NCBI GenBank assembly: GCA_049840435.1
Contig: JASGKY010000013.1
Location: forward strand, 137,375-201,374
Length of the DNA stretch: 64,000 nucleotides
Reading direction: 5' to 3'
From: JADLHS01 sp049840435
GTDB taxonomy: Bacteria > Verrucomicrobiota > Verrucomicrobiia > Limisphaerales > JADLHS01
The notes beneath the pieces were generated by a model. That model was not told the origin of the DNA. It ran no database searches and worked only from the letters and a program-made list of their open reading frames with translations. The position numbers and the translations under genes were made by a program. Each line of letters begins with the position of its first letter. The stretch's first letter is position 1. Shown piece after piece: positions 46,255 to 55,825 of the stretch.

Positions 46255-46734
46255 ATGAAAACCCTCCCTGTCGCGACGTTCAACGAGCGCGCCCCGGCGG
46301 AGGAATTGCGCGTGCAATTCTCCCAAGCTGGGGTGAACGCAGTCCTGCACGATGAATCGATGCTCGAACGCTTCTGGTTCATGTCCGAACCGTTGGCGGC
46401 CATTCATGTGGAAGTTCCACAACCGGATTATCTCCGGGCGCGAAAGTTGTTGAGCGAGTGGGAGGCCGCAGGCGAACTTATGAAGACCGCCGTGCATTGT
46501 CCCGAATGCAAGTCGTCGCGGGTTGAATTTCCCGACCGCACGCGGAAGTTCATCACGCCGGCCTTGTGCGTTATGGCGTTAAATGCGTTGCATGTCACGC
46601 GGCGTCAGTATTATTGCCTCGACTGTCATTTCACCTGGCCGAAGGTCCCGCTGGGCGATCCCGGTCCGGTTCTGCAAGGGTTTCCGCTCGACGCCAAGCT
46701 CTGGCAATCGTCGCGCCCGAAACAACAGAAGTGA
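46255..46734 (+). CDS. DUF2007-like protein with zinc ribbon
   Basis: A 159-residue cytoplasmic protein. Residues 1-75 (LPVATFNERAPAEELRVQFSQAGVNAVLHDE ... IHVEVPQPDYLRARKLLSEW) resemble the DUF2007 putative signal-transducing domain. Residues about 80-130 carry two CxxC pairs (HCPEC ... YYCLDCHF) that should bind zinc. GGGAGGAG lies about 12 bases before the ATG at 46255. The gene is 40 bases ahead of the HEAT-repeat gene and probably in one transcript. Function is unknown. Confidence 0.7.
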   Translation: MKTLPVATFNERAPAEELRVQFSQAGVNAVLHDESMLERFWFMSEPLAAIHVEVPQPDYLRARKLLSEWEAAGELMKTAVHCPECKSSRVEFPDRTRKFITPALCVMALNALHVTRRQYYCLDCHFTWPKVPLGDPGPVLQGFPLDAKLWQSSRPKQQK

Positions 46735-46774
46735 CGGCGAAGGGTTATCTCAGATAGCTTTCGCGGTCGTTGCT

Positions 46775-47650
46775 ATGACCAAGAAAACTGTTCCGGTTCC
46801 AGCCAAGCAAAACCGCCCGCGTTTGCCTGCCGCGCCGCGCTCGATTCAGAAGGGGAGCTTCCTTGGCGATCTGCTGGGGGACGAAGCCATCGAGTGCCTG
46901 GCGCATAACCTCACGTTGGTACATCCGAAGTTTGATGGGGAATCGTTTCAACGCGCGGCATTGGAAGGCTTGAAGCCGCTGGCGATTCTGCAACGCGGCC
47001 AACATCTGGCGCGAGCGTTGCGAACGCATCTGCCCGAGCGGTACTCGGACGGCATCGAGATTCTAATCCGTTCGCTCACCCCGCCGATGACGGATACGGA
47101 TGATCTGGGGTTGGGGGGATTCTTCTATCTGCCGCACGTGAGCTTTGTAGCGACGTATGGGCTGGATGCGGAGTACAACGGCGGGCGCGATCCGTTTGAG
47201 ACTTCCATGCGAGCGCAGTATGAGATTACGCGACGTTTCACGGCGGAGTTTTCGATGCGACCCTATCTCATCAAGTGGCCGGAGCGGACTCTGGCCCGGC
47301 TCGTGGAATGGGCGCGTGATCCTGATCCCCACGTGCGCCGACTCTGTTCTGAAGGCGCACGCCCGCGGCTGCCGTGGGCGATGCGGATTCCTGCCTTCAT
47401 TAAAGACCCGCGTCCAGTGTTGCCAATACTTGAAGCGCTCAAGGATGATGCAGACCTTTATGTGCGCCGTAGCGTGGCGAATCACCTTGGCGACATTGCG
47501 AAGGACCACCCGCAATTGGCCTTCGAGATTTGCGAACGCTGGTTGGACGGTGCGTCGGTGGAGCGGAAATGGATGATTCGCCATGCCGTGCGGCATCCCG
47601 CGAAGAAAGGTGTCAAGGAAGCCTTGCGATTGCGAAAGTTGGCGAAGTAG
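46775..47650 (+). CDS. AlkC/AlkD-like HEAT-repeat DNA alkylation repair protein
   Basis: A 291-residue all-helical protein related to the HEAT-repeat DNA glycosylases AlkC and AlkD, which excise alkylated bases. The AlkC-type signature DPDPHVRRLCSEGARPRLPWAMRIPAFIKDPRPVLPILEALKDDADLYVRRSVANHLGDIAKDHP is clear and includes the RRL-SEG-RPRLPW block. The N-terminus is a Lys/Pro-rich tail. I start at the ATG 46775; longer open frames upstream overlap the previous gene. Activity on DNA is inferred from the family; ada, another alkylation-repair gene, lies 6 kb away. Confidence 0.82.
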   Translation: MTKKTVPVPAKQNRPRLPAAPRSIQKGSFLGDLLGDEAIECLAHNLTLVHPKFDGESFQRAALEGLKPLAILQRGQHLARALRTHLPERYSDGIEILIRSLTPPMTDTDDLGLGGFFYLPHVSFVATYGLDAEYNGGRDPFETSMRAQYEITRRFTAEFSMRPYLIKWPERTLARLVEWARDPDPHVRRLCSEGARPRLPWAMRIPAFIKDPRPVLPILEALKDDADLYVRRSVANHLGDIAKDHPQLAFEICERWLDGASVERKWMIRHAVRHPAKKGVKEALRLRKLAK

Positions 47651-47661
47651 TGGCGTCGTTG

Positions 47662-48381
47662 CTACCGGGCGCGGGTGATGCGGACTTCGGGACGATACAT
47701 CACGCGCACCAGTAGATCGCCCCGACCGCCCCGGGCTTTTGGCAAACCTTCACCGGCGATGCAAATGACTGCGCCTGCTTTGACGCGGGCGGGGATTTGA
47801 ACGCGCACAAAATTGCCGGTCAAGCCGCGCACGGATTCCGTTCCACCTTTCTGCGCTCGCTCAAAATGGATGCGTAAGTCGCAACGCAAATCCGAGCCAC
47901 GCACTTTGAAACGTTGGTCCGGGCGGACTTTGGTTTTTACCGTGACCACGCCGCCTTCGCTTCGCGTGAGGCGAAAGCGCGTGCTCGGAGCTGTTTCCGG
48001 CGGCACGATGAGTTCGTAAGTTTCTACCTGGCCCGGCTCGCTCGGGTCGATTACGCGCACCTGCAAACTGGTGCCACGAACAAATTCCTCTAACCGCAAT
48101 TGAACTTCCTGCGCGACGTTGCGGGCGGCATTGCTGGAGCGAGGCGCACTTTTCTTTAGTGTGTCGAGCAATTTGTCATACTCACGGCGGCGCTCCGGAT
48201 CGCTGAGCACTTCATAAGCGGCATTGAGCGCCTGGGTTCGGGCCTTGGCGTCGGTGCACCCGTCGTTGACGTCCGGATGATGTTGTTTCGCGAGCAGGCG
48301 ATACGCGGTGCGGATGTGCGTGTCGGTGCAATCCCGGTCAAGGCCGAGCGTGGCGTAGTGGGTGGGTTCGGTTGGTTGCAA
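47662..48381 (-). CDS. DnaJ-domain co-chaperone (CbpA-like)
   Basis: A 239-residue protein. The N-terminal J domain (THYATLGLDRDCTDTHIRTAYRLLAKQHHPDVNDG ... YEVLSDPERRREYDKLL) contains the HPD motif that stimulates DnaK. The C-terminal part resembles the DnaJ substrate-binding domain (VPPETAPSTRFRLTRSEGG ... VRVQIPARVKAGAVICIAGEGLPKARGGRGDLLVRVMYRPEV), without a cysteine-rich zinc domain, as in CbpA. The frame opens at a TTG at 48379-48381 without a good Shine-Dalgarno sequence, so the true start is uncertain by a few codons. It is tail-to-tail with the HEAT gene. Confidence 0.85.
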   Translation of the reverse strand: MQPTEPTHYATLGLDRDCTDTHIRTAYRLLAKQHHPDVNDGCTDAKARTQALNAAYEVLSDPERRREYDKLLDTLKKSAPRSSNAARNVAQEVQLRLEEFVRGTSLQVRVIDPSEPGQVETYELIVPPETAPSTRFRLTRSEGGVVTVKTKVRPDQRFKVRGSDLRCDLRIHFERAQKGGTESVRGLTGNFVRVQIPARVKAGAVICIAGEGLPKARGGRGDLLVRVMYRPEVRITRAR

Positions 48382-48733
48382 CGACGGGAGCGTAGTTGTT
48401 CGTTCGAGGCAATGCTAGTTTGCACTGTCGTCGTTAAGTGGCGGATTGGATCGCTTGCAAACGACCAAGGCTGAGGCAGCGCGTGTCTGCGAGTTAAGCA
48501 GAGTTAGGGTAGTAATGTTGATGCGTTTGCTTCAGTGCGAGGATTGGGTGGAATGGATTTTGTTCATGGATTTGGTGAATGGTTTCGCTCGTGTTGAATC
48601 TGCTCAGTGAAAATAGCCTGAACTGGAGGTCGTAGAGTAAGCGCTACGTGGTCTGTGTGGTCCTGATCGAGGAGCGGGTAAACTATTCCGGGGAACGCGC
48701 TCGCTCTGCCGGCGTGGCAGACCAAGTGCTTGA
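48382..48733. other. 352-bp intergenic region before the hybrid kinase
   Basis: Divergent spacer between dnaJ-like and histidine-kinase genes. I see no RNA gene, convincing short coding region or repeat family member here. Promoters for both flanking genes must lie within it but no strong match stands out. Confidence 0.5.
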
Positions 48734-50326
48734 ATGGCGGCAACAAAAGTGAACTTGGAAGAAATCGAACGACTTAAAGCCGCTGAGGCAGTGTATCGCA
48801 GCTTGTTTGAAAATGCGCTCGAGGGCATTTACCAAAGCACGCCGGACGGACGTTATCTGATGGTCAACACCGCGCTCGCGCGGATGTATGGCTACCAGCG
48901 GCCCGAGGAGATGTTGAACCAAGTGTCCGACATTACAAACCAGATTTACGTGGACGCGACCTTTCGCGAGCGCTTCAAACACGAGATCGAACTGCACGGT
49001 TTTGTTCGCGAACTTGAGTATCAGGTCCGCCGTTGTGATGGGAGCGTGATTTGGATTTCTGAAAGCGCGCGAGCGGTGCGACATCCCAGCGGCCGGACGC
49101 TCTATTACGAAGGTTTCATTGACAATATCACCGCGCGGAAGGAGGCCGAAGCCGAACGCACCCAGCTCGAAAAGCAGATGCTGCGCGCGCAGAAGATGGA
49201 TGCCATTGGCACACTCGCCAGCGGCATGGCACATGATTTCAACAACATCCTTTGCGCGATTCTCGGGCACACCCAGCTCGCCTTGTTTGATGGCAATATC
49301 AAAGGCAAGTCGCGGGACAGCTTGATCTCGGTGCTTAAATCTGCGGAACGCGCGAAGGATTTGGTGAAGCGAATTCTGACCATCAGTCGCCCGGCGGAGA
49401 CGAAACGGCATCCTCTGAAGTTGGGCCCGATTCTTAGCGAGGCGGCAAAACTTCTTAATGCGACCCTGCCGTCTTCCATTCAAATCAACGTCACCATCCG
49501 CACCGCTGACGATGTGGTAGTGGCTGATGCGACCGAGTTGCATCAGGTCATCATGAATCTTGGCACGAACGCCGGTCACGCCATGCGCGAGCAGGGCGGG
49601 ACGCTGGACTATGAACTCGACCGGTGCGACTTCAGTGAGGAACAGGGCCGCAAACTTGCGGTCCCAGCCGGCAGCTATGTGCGCCTGGCCGTGCGGGATA
49701 CTGGTCACGGCATGACAGGTGAGGTATTGGAACGCATCTTTGAACCATTTTTTTCCACCAAGCCCACCGGGCGCGGTACCGGGCTGGGGCTGACATTGGT
49801 GCAAAAAATCGTCACAGGCAGCGGTGGGTTGGTGCGGGTCGAGAGTCAGAAGGATGTTGGTACGACCTTTACCGTCTATTTGCCCAGATCTCCGCTGGCG
49901 GCGGCAGCGATCAGTCCGGAGGATAATCAGGTGTTACCGGGGCAGCGTGAGCAAATCCTCGTGGTGGACGACGAGATCCCGGTATTGAGCGTGATCCAGC
50001 AAAGTTTGCGCAAAATGGGATATCGCGTGATTACGCGAGCCGATAGTCATGATGCGCTTGAGACTTTTCGGGCCGAGCCGAATAAATTTGATCTCGTCAT
50101 TACCGATCACACGATGCCCGGATTACAAGGGGCGGAACTGGCGGAAAAGGTGGGCGAGATCCGTTCCGAGGTGCCGGTAATTCTTGTGACTGGCTTGAAT
50201 CAACCGCCCAGCTTCAAAGGCTCGCGCTACGCGCCGCGTCGTGCGGTCTGCCTGAAGCCGATCAACTTTGTGGAGCTTTCACATCAGCTGCGGGATTTTC
50301 TCGGGGCGGGCAATGGCAAGTCATAG
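48734..50326 (+). CDS. Hybrid sensor histidine kinase (PAS-HisKA-HATPase-REC)
   Basis: A 530-residue soluble hybrid kinase with no membrane segment. The PAS domain is about residues 18-140 (YRSLFENALEGIYQSTPDGRYLMVN). The dimerisation helix has the phospho-acceptor His167 in SGMAHDFNNILCAILGH. The ATP-binding domain carries the N box MNLGTNAGHAM, G1 VRDTGHGM, EPFFSTK and G2 GRGTGLGL. A C-terminal receiver domain begins ILVVDDEIPVL, with the acceptor Asp near residue 458 in LVITDHTMPG and the conserved Lys in CLKP. No response regulator or output gene is adjacent, so its partner is elsewhere. The signal is unknown. Confidence 0.93.
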   Translation: MAATKVNLEEIERLKAAEAVYRSLFENALEGIYQSTPDGRYLMVNTALARMYGYQRPEEMLNQVSDITNQIYVDATFRERFKHEIELHGFVRELEYQVRRCDGSVIWISESARAVRHPSGRTLYYEGFIDNITARKEAEAERTQLEKQMLRAQKMDAIGTLASGMAHDFNNILCAILGHTQLALFDGNIKGKSRDSLISVLKSAERAKDLVKRILTISRPAETKRHPLKLGPILSEAAKLLNATLPSSIQINVTIRTADDVVVADATELHQVIMNLGTNAGHAMREQGGTLDYELDRCDFSEEQGRKLAVPAGSYVRLAVRDTGHGMTGEVLERIFEPFFSTKPTGRGTGLGLTLVQKIVTGSGGLVRVESQKDVGTTFTVYLPRSPLAAAAISPEDNQVLPGQREQILVVDDEIPVLSVIQQSLRKMGYRVITRADSHDALETFRAEPNKFDLVITDHTMPGLQGAELAEKVGEIRSEVPVILVTGLNQPPSFKGSRYAPRRAVCLKPINFVELSHQLRDFLGAGNGKS

Positions 50327-50432
50327 GCGCGTGGGATTCAGCCCGAGTTGCAGGCATGCGGTTGAGACTTTGCGCCAATCCGGAGGTCGGTGGTCTCCGA
50401 AGGCTGAAGCAGTGCGAATGCTGTGCTCCCAA

Positions 50433-51863
50433 TCACCGCGTTTGCAAATAATCTGTCAACGTTTCCATATTGCCGAGGAACTGGCGCATGCTGACGCCGT
50501 TTGTGTTAGCCCAACGACCAGAAGCTTCCTGCCGATTCAAAATGGCACTGATCGTGTCTGCGCTGGGACGTGAGGGCGAGCGCCGGCGCCTTTCTGCCGC
50601 TAAAGTTTTCTCGCGGCCTTCCTGGCGTAATCGTTCGTACCACGCCATGGTTTCCGGAAGATCAAAACTACCCTGCCACGCATAGCCGCGCTGCCGCTCG
50701 GCGCTGATTTCCTCGCGGGTGTAGTGAATCGCCCCATCACGGTCACCATAGATCGGTTTGTTGGTTTCCAATTCGTAGAGCCGCGCCCAGCGGTTGGAGC
50801 TGAGTTGTGAACGTTGCACCCAGGCGAAGAAGGCCGGTGCGGGTTGGAGAAACTTTTCCATGCCCGTTTCGAGGTAAAGCTGACCTAGGGTGCGGATCAC
50901 GCCGCCGCTTTCGCCGGCGCAAACGGAGGGCGGCTCAAAGGCGCGCGCCCACGCTGGTTGCATCTCGTAGTTGTATTGTTGGGCCCAGGCTGGTTGTGGT
51001 TCTGGTAGCTGGGCCAGAAGCAAGAACTCGCCTCCCTTACCTGCGGCTGTCAGGAAACGCGTGTCGCTGGAGCGCCGATACGCGGCCAGCATAGTGCGGA
51101 TGCAATCGCTTTGGGTGTTGTCGTTGAGCGTGTAAAAGCCGCCGTAGTCTGCGTGTGGCCATTGCCGCAGCCAGTTGGTGGCAATGCTGGCGGGGCGGAT
51201 TGGATGTTTGGCTGGATCATGCGGCGCGCCGGTGAACCGTTGCGGCCACGCGCCGATGGGATATTGCGCGTCCAGCATGCGGGTCAATCCAAAGTCGAGC
51301 GCGGCGCGGATGGGCTTCAATCTATCTGGTGGTAGATTCGTAGCGATGTCGAGGAACGTCATAAGGAATGTCAGCGCGCTCTGAGTGTTGTTGTCGTCAA
51401 AGGTTGTGGTGTTCTTGCGGGATTTGAAATCGGGCGCGCTGGCGGCGGAGTCGGTGTGATAGGCCCACTGTTTCCGTAACTGCGGATCGAACTCGATAAC
51501 GTAGGACCAGCCGCCGGATTCGAGCTGGCCACGGGCGAGGGCGTTCGCGGCGCTGAGCGCGGCGCGAAGATGGGTTTCGTCCTTCGTCGCCTCATAAGCC
51601 CGGAGAAAGGTCACGCCGACGCTAGGCGTTCCGGGCGGCTGCACCCAGATTTGCGTTTCCGTGGCGACTTCTTCGCCACGCCGTTGCTTCAAGTCGGGCG
51701 AATACCACCAGAGATAGCCGCCCTCGGTGGAGAGGGTGGTGAGATAATCTGTGGCTTTGCGCAGTGCAGCTTTGACGTCTTCAGATGAGGCGCGGCTTTG
51801 GCCAAACGTCGGTAATGCGAGCCAGCAGAGTAATGCGCTCACAAGTAATCGGCGGGACTTCAT
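50433..51863 (-). CDS. Secreted pectate lyase, PL10 family
   Basis: A 476-residue exported enzyme with signal peptide RRLLVSALLCWLALPTFGQS. The mature (alpha/alpha)-barrel has the PL10 features NTTTFDDNNTQSALTFL, AQYPIGAWPQRF, TLNDNTQSDCIRTMLAAYRRS and NRWARLYELETNKPIYGDRDGAIHYTREEISAERQRGYAW. Such enzymes cleave polygalacturonate by beta-elimination. The acidic and arginine residues in the DRDG segment lie where the family has its active site. It suggests use of plant or algal polysaccharide. No transporter or regulator is adjacent. Confidence 0.85.
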   Translation of the reverse strand: MKSRRLLVSALLCWLALPTFGQSRASSEDVKAALRKATDYLTTLSTEGGYLWWYSPDLKQRRGEEVATETQIWVQPPGTPSVGVTFLRAYEATKDETHLRAALSAANALARGQLESGGWSYVIEFDPQLRKQWAYHTDSAASAPDFKSRKNTTTFDDNNTQSALTFLMTFLDIATNLPPDRLKPIRAALDFGLTRMLDAQYPIGAWPQRFTGAPHDPAKHPIRPASIATNWLRQWPHADYGGFYTLNDNTQSDCIRTMLAAYRRSSDTRFLTAAGKGGEFLLLAQLPEPQPAWAQQYNYEMQPAWARAFEPPSVCAGESGGVIRTLGQLYLETGMEKFLQPAPAFFAWVQRSQLSSNRWARLYELETNKPIYGDRDGAIHYTREEISAERQRGYAWQGSFDLPETMAWYERLRQEGREKTLAAERRRRSPSRPSADTISAILNRQEASGRWANTNGVSMRQFLGNMETLTDYLQTR

Positions 51864-52015
51864 AAAGGACTTTTAGCCGATGCTAGCGTGTTGTGCGAGT
51901 GTCTGGCTGCGCACAGTTGCCGTGGATTTGGGAACTGGTGGCGTAACGTCGCGCTGTTAAAATTCAAACTGGCGCACCTGCGCATGCTCCCAATTGAGGC
52001 GGAGGAGTTCCGCAC

Positions 52016-54454
52016 TTATTTATCTTCCGGAATCCTCATGCTGTAGAACGAGCGATAGACGAAGACCAGCGCCACGAGGAAGAAAAACGCACCAATAGCC
52101 GTCTTCGCGGTTTGATTTGTCATTGTCACGGCGATCTCTACCGCCAGTAGACCGAAGAGCGTCGTGAACTTGATCACTGGATTCATCGCCACGGAGGAAG
52201 TGTCTTTGAAGGGATCGCCCACGGTATCGCCAACGACGGTCGCGGCATGCAGGTCCGTTCCTTTCTGACGCAAATCCACTTCGACGATCTTCTTGGCGTT
52301 ATCCCACGCGCCGCCGGCGTTCGCCATGAAGATGGCCTGGAACAAACCGAAGAACGCAATCCCGATGAGGTAGCCGATAAAGAAGTAAGGATTGAAGAAT
52401 GGCAACGCGAGTGCGAAGCAGAACACGACGATGAAGATGTTCCACATACCCTTTTGCGCGTATTCGGTGCAGATGCGGACCACCTCCTTGCTGTCCTTGT
52501 CGCTGGCGGTGGCGGCGTCGAGCTTCATGTTTTCCTTGATGTAAACTACCGCCCGATACGCGCCGGTGACGACGGCTTGGCAAGACGCTCCGGTGAACCA
52601 ATAGATTACTGCGCCACCCGCAATAAGGCCGAGGATGATTTCCGGATTCACGATGGAAAGTTTGGCAATAACGTCACCAAACAAGTTTTCAAGCAGGATG
52701 ATGATGCCGAACACCATCGTTGTCGCGCCGACGACGGCCGTGCCGATGAGCACGGGCTTGGCTGTGGCTTTGAAGGTATTGCCCGCACCATCGCCTTTTT
52801 CGAGCTGATGTTTGGCGTTTTCCCAGTCGGCGTCGAAGCCAAAGTCTTTTTTGATTTCCGCTTTAATGTTCGGGCGACTTTCGATCTGGCTCAGCTCGTA
52901 AACCGATTGCGCATTGTCGGTCACCGGGCCGTAGCTATCCACAGCGATCGTCACTGGGCCCATGCCTAGGAAGCCGAAGGCGACCAAGCCGAAGGCAAAG
53001 ATCGGCGCGGCGAACTTGAATTGCTCCGGCATCAACGCCATCACGGCTGCGTTCTTCGAGAAGTGATACGAAACGAACATCAGCAGCATGATGCAAAGGC
53101 CCATCCAGAACGCCGACATGTTGCCTGCGACAAACCCGGACAGGATGTTCAACGACGCGCCCCCATGCTTGGAGCAATTCGTCACTTCCCGCACGTGTCG
53201 TGACGTCGTGCTGACGAAGACCTTGGTGAACTCGGGAATCAGCGCGCCGGCCACCGTGCCACAACTGATGATGGCCGAGAGCACCCACCACAGTTGTGGA
53301 TAGGTCATGCCATCTGTGCCGGTGAAATCACCCAGCAGCAGTTTGCTGGCGATGAACGTGACGCCGATGGACACCGCCGAGGTGATCCAGACGAGATGCG
53401 TGAGCGGCGCTTCAAAGTCGAAATCCTTCTGGTGGCCATAACGCATCCGACTGAACAGATCATTGCTAAAATACGACGCGAGCGAGGTGACTATCATCAA
53501 GGCGCGCATGACGAACAGCCAGAGAATCAACACGCCGCACACCGTCGGACTCGCTGTCAGTGCCAGTGCGAGGAATGCGATCAATGCCACACCCGTCACG
53601 CCATACGTTTCAAAACCGTCTGCGGTCGGGCCAACGGAGTCGCCCGCGTTGTCGCCCGTGCAGTCCGCGATCACGCCGGGGTTTTTCGGGTCATCCTCCG
53701 GCAGCTTGAACACGATTTTCATCAGGTCGCTGCCGATGTCGGCGATCTTGGTGAAGATGCCACCGCAGATGCGCAGCACCGAGGCGCCGAGCGATTCGCC
53801 GATGGCAAACCCGATGAAACAGGGGCCGACCAAAGCACGAGGCAAGAACATGAGGATGCAGATCATGAAGAACAATTCCACCGCGACGAGCAACAACCCG
53901 ACGCTCATGCCGGAGCGCAGGGGAATGCAGAGCGTGGCAAAGGGATTACCCTTCAGCGCGGAGAACGCGGTGCGGGAGTTGGCCACGGTGTTGATGCGGA
54001 TGCCGAACCAGGCGACGCCATAGCTGCCGAGAATGCCGAGGATGGACGCGAGCAGAATCACGATGACATGCTGCGCGGACTTGTGTTCGAGCACGCCGAA
54101 GTAATAGACCATGCACGCCGCGATGAGCATCCAGAGGATGGCGAGGAATTTCCCCTGCGTGAACAGGTAGGTTTTGCAGGTTTCCCAGATCGTGTTGGAC
54201 ACGCTGGCCATGCTGGAGTGGACGGGCAGGCTTTTCGTTTGCACGTATTGCACCAGTCCGAAGGCTGCGCCAATGAGGCAAATGCCCAAGCCCAGGTTCA
54301 TCAGCGTGGCGCCGGTCATGCCGCCAAGGCCCGCGAACTTCACCTCTCTCAGGTCGGGGATTTTGATGTCTGCTTCGCTGGCGTGCGCACAAAACGTCAG
54401 GCTGAAGGTGAAGAGTACAGAGAAAACCAGTAACCGAAGATTGGTTGTTTTCAT
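52016..54454 (-). CDS. hppA: Membrane-bound ion-translocating pyrophosphatase
   Basis: An 812-residue pump that couples pyrophosphate hydrolysis to H+ or Na+ transport. The substrate-site block is GGIFTKIADIGSDLMKIVFKLPEDDPKNPGVIADCTGDNAGDSVGPTADGFETYG. This keeps EDDPKNP and GDN but departs from the canonical DNVGDNVGD wording, pointing to a divergent clade. GNTFKA carries Lys where K+-dependent enzymes have Ala, so K+-independence is likely. An N-terminal signal-like segment (RLLVFSVLFTFSLTFCAHASEA) precedes the first pump helix. I start at ATG 54452-54454; a longer upstream open frame is not conserved sequence. The transported ion cannot be decided from sequence by eye. Confidence 0.92.
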   Translation of the reverse strand: MKTTNLRLLVFSVLFTFSLTFCAHASEADIKIPDLREVKFAGLGGMTGATLMNLGLGICLIGAAFGLVQYVQTKSLPVHSSMASVSNTIWETCKTYLFTQGKFLAILWMLIAACMVYYFGVLEHKSAQHVIVILLASILGILGSYGVAWFGIRINTVANSRTAFSALKGNPFATLCIPLRSGMSVGLLLVAVELFFMICILMFLPRALVGPCFIGFAIGESLGASVLRICGGIFTKIADIGSDLMKIVFKLPEDDPKNPGVIADCTGDNAGDSVGPTADGFETYGVTGVALIAFLALALTASPTVCGVLILWLFVMRALMIVTSLASYFSNDLFSRMRYGHQKDFDFEAPLTHLVWITSAVSIGVTFIASKLLLGDFTGTDGMTYPQLWWVLSAIISCGTVAGALIPEFTKVFVSTTSRHVREVTNCSKHGGASLNILSGFVAGNMSAFWMGLCIMLLMFVSYHFSKNAAVMALMPEQFKFAAPIFAFGLVAFGFLGMGPVTIAVDSYGPVTDNAQSVYELSQIESRPNIKAEIKKDFGFDADWENAKHQLEKGDGAGNTFKATAKPVLIGTAVVGATTMVFGIIILLENLFGDVIAKLSIVNPEIILGLIAGGAVIYWFTGASCQAVVTGAYRAVVYIKENMKLDAATASDKDSKEVVRICTEYAQKGMWNIFIVVFCFALALPFFNPYFFIGYLIGIAFFGLFQAIFMANAGGAWDNAKKIVEVDLRQKGTDLHAATVVGDTVGDPFKDTSSVAMNPVIKFTTLFGLLAVEIAVTMTNQTAKTAIGAFFFLVALVFVYRSFYSMRIPEDK

Positions 54455-54561
54455 GGTTGTGATGCGAATATGTGATAGTCCGGGGCGGATGCAACCCCTT
54501 TTTTCCCCGCCCGTCGGCGCGATTGTTTGCCTGAGGGGGACGCCGGAAGTAACCTTGGCGC

Positions 54562-55713
54562 ATGCAAATTCAAGAGCTGCTCGCCAACGAAGAATTGCGC
54601 CAGCACGAGTTTCCTGTGGTGAAAAACAAGGTGTTCCTCGCGCATGCGGGCGATTGTCCATTGCCGCGTCGCGTCGCGCAGGCCATCGCCGATTATGCGC
54701 TTCACGCGGCGGCGGGTGATCAGGAAGCTGCCATCTGGCCACAGGCGGTGGAGGAAGGGCGGGCGCTCGGGGCGAAGTTATTGGGCTGCGACGCGGAAGA
54801 AGTCGCGCTGGTCGGGCCGACGTCGCTCGCGCTGAGCTTTTTTGCCAGCGGGCTGAAATTTCGCAAAGGCGACAACATTCTCATCTATCACGACGATTAT
54901 CCGTCGAACGTCTATCCGTGGATGGCGCTGGCGGAACGTGGGGTCGAGGTGCGCTTGATGAACACGCGCGGGCTCGGTGTGATCCGGCCCATGGACGTGC
55001 TCGGGCAGGTGGACGAACAAACACGGCTCGTCGCGCTGGCGTCCTGTCATTTCATCAGTGGTTACCGGCTGAATTATGCAGCCATCGGCAAGGCGTTGCA
55101 GGCGCGGAACATTTTGTTCTGTCTCGACGCGATCCAGACCGTGGGCGCGTTCCCGACGACGATGGAGCACGTGGATTTGTTGGCGGCTGATGCGCACAAA
55201 TGGCTGCTCGGTCCGTGTGGTGCGGGGTTGATGGTGGTGAAGAAGCATGTGCAGCCGCTGCTGAATCCGCCCATCTATGGCTGGCATAATGTGCGTTGCC
55301 CCAACTTTGTCGCGCAGGAGGAGATCGCCTATCGCAGCGGTGCGAAAAAGTATGAAGCCGGCACGCAAAATCTTCTCGGCCTGGTCGGCCTGAACGAGGC
55401 GATGCGGATGTTGCTCGAATTGGGCGTGGATCAAATCGGGCGCGAGCTGGTGCGCAAACGCGCGTGGCTGGTGCCCGCCTTGCAGGCGAAAGGCTATACA
55501 GTGCTGAATGCCGACGTAGCGATGGAGAACGCGAGCGGTATCGTGACGTTCTTCAAACCGGAAGCGGATCTGGCTGCGTTGCACCAAAAGCTGCTCGACG
55601 CCCAGATCGTTACGTCGTTGCGCGTGGATCGGAAAGGCCAGCGCTACATTCGCCTTTCACCGCACTTCTACAACACGGACGCCGAATTGCAGCGGGTGTT
55701 GGAAATGATTTGA
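54562..55713 (+). CDS. Class V aminotransferase (NifS-like PLP enzyme)
   Basis: A 383-residue PLP-dependent enzyme of aminotransferase class V. The lysine that binds PLP is in LLAADAHKWLLGPCGAGLMVV, the Asp that contacts the pyridine nitrogen is in LFCLDAIQTVGAFP, and the fold begins VFLAHAGDCPLPRRVAQAI. It resembles cysteine desulfurase/selenocysteine-lyase-like members, but the conserved catalytic cysteine loop was not identified, so the substrate is open. It is divergent from hppA and 112 bases upstream of aqpZ. Confidence 0.85.
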   Translation: MQIQELLANEELRQHEFPVVKNKVFLAHAGDCPLPRRVAQAIADYALHAAAGDQEAAIWPQAVEEGRALGAKLLGCDAEEVALVGPTSLALSFFASGLKFRKGDNILIYHDDYPSNVYPWMALAERGVEVRLMNTRGLGVIRPMDVLGQVDEQTRLVALASCHFISGYRLNYAAIGKALQARNILFCLDAIQTVGAFPTTMEHVDLLAADAHKWLLGPCGAGLMVVKKHVQPLLNPPIYGWHNVRCPNFVAQEEIAYRSGAKKYEAGTQNLLGLVGLNEAMRMLLELGVDQIGRELVRKRAWLVPALQAKGYTVLNADVAMENASGIVTFFKPEADLAALHQKLLDAQIVTSLRVDRKGQRYIRLSPHFYNTDAELQRVLEMI

Positions 55714-55825
55714 TTGGGCGTTCACAATCCGCATAGCCTGCGGCTGGGACGTGCGACGAACTCAGCAGGCGAAAGTAAACAATCGCGTCGCCGCAAATGT
55801 TCACGTCAGCAAATACGCCTTCACT

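Noticed and set aside
53294..54433. A 379-codon open frame opposite hppA, rich in His/Gln/Glu
   Set aside because: Antisense to conserved membrane-protein codons, which often leave the complementary frame open; no fold or motif is visible.
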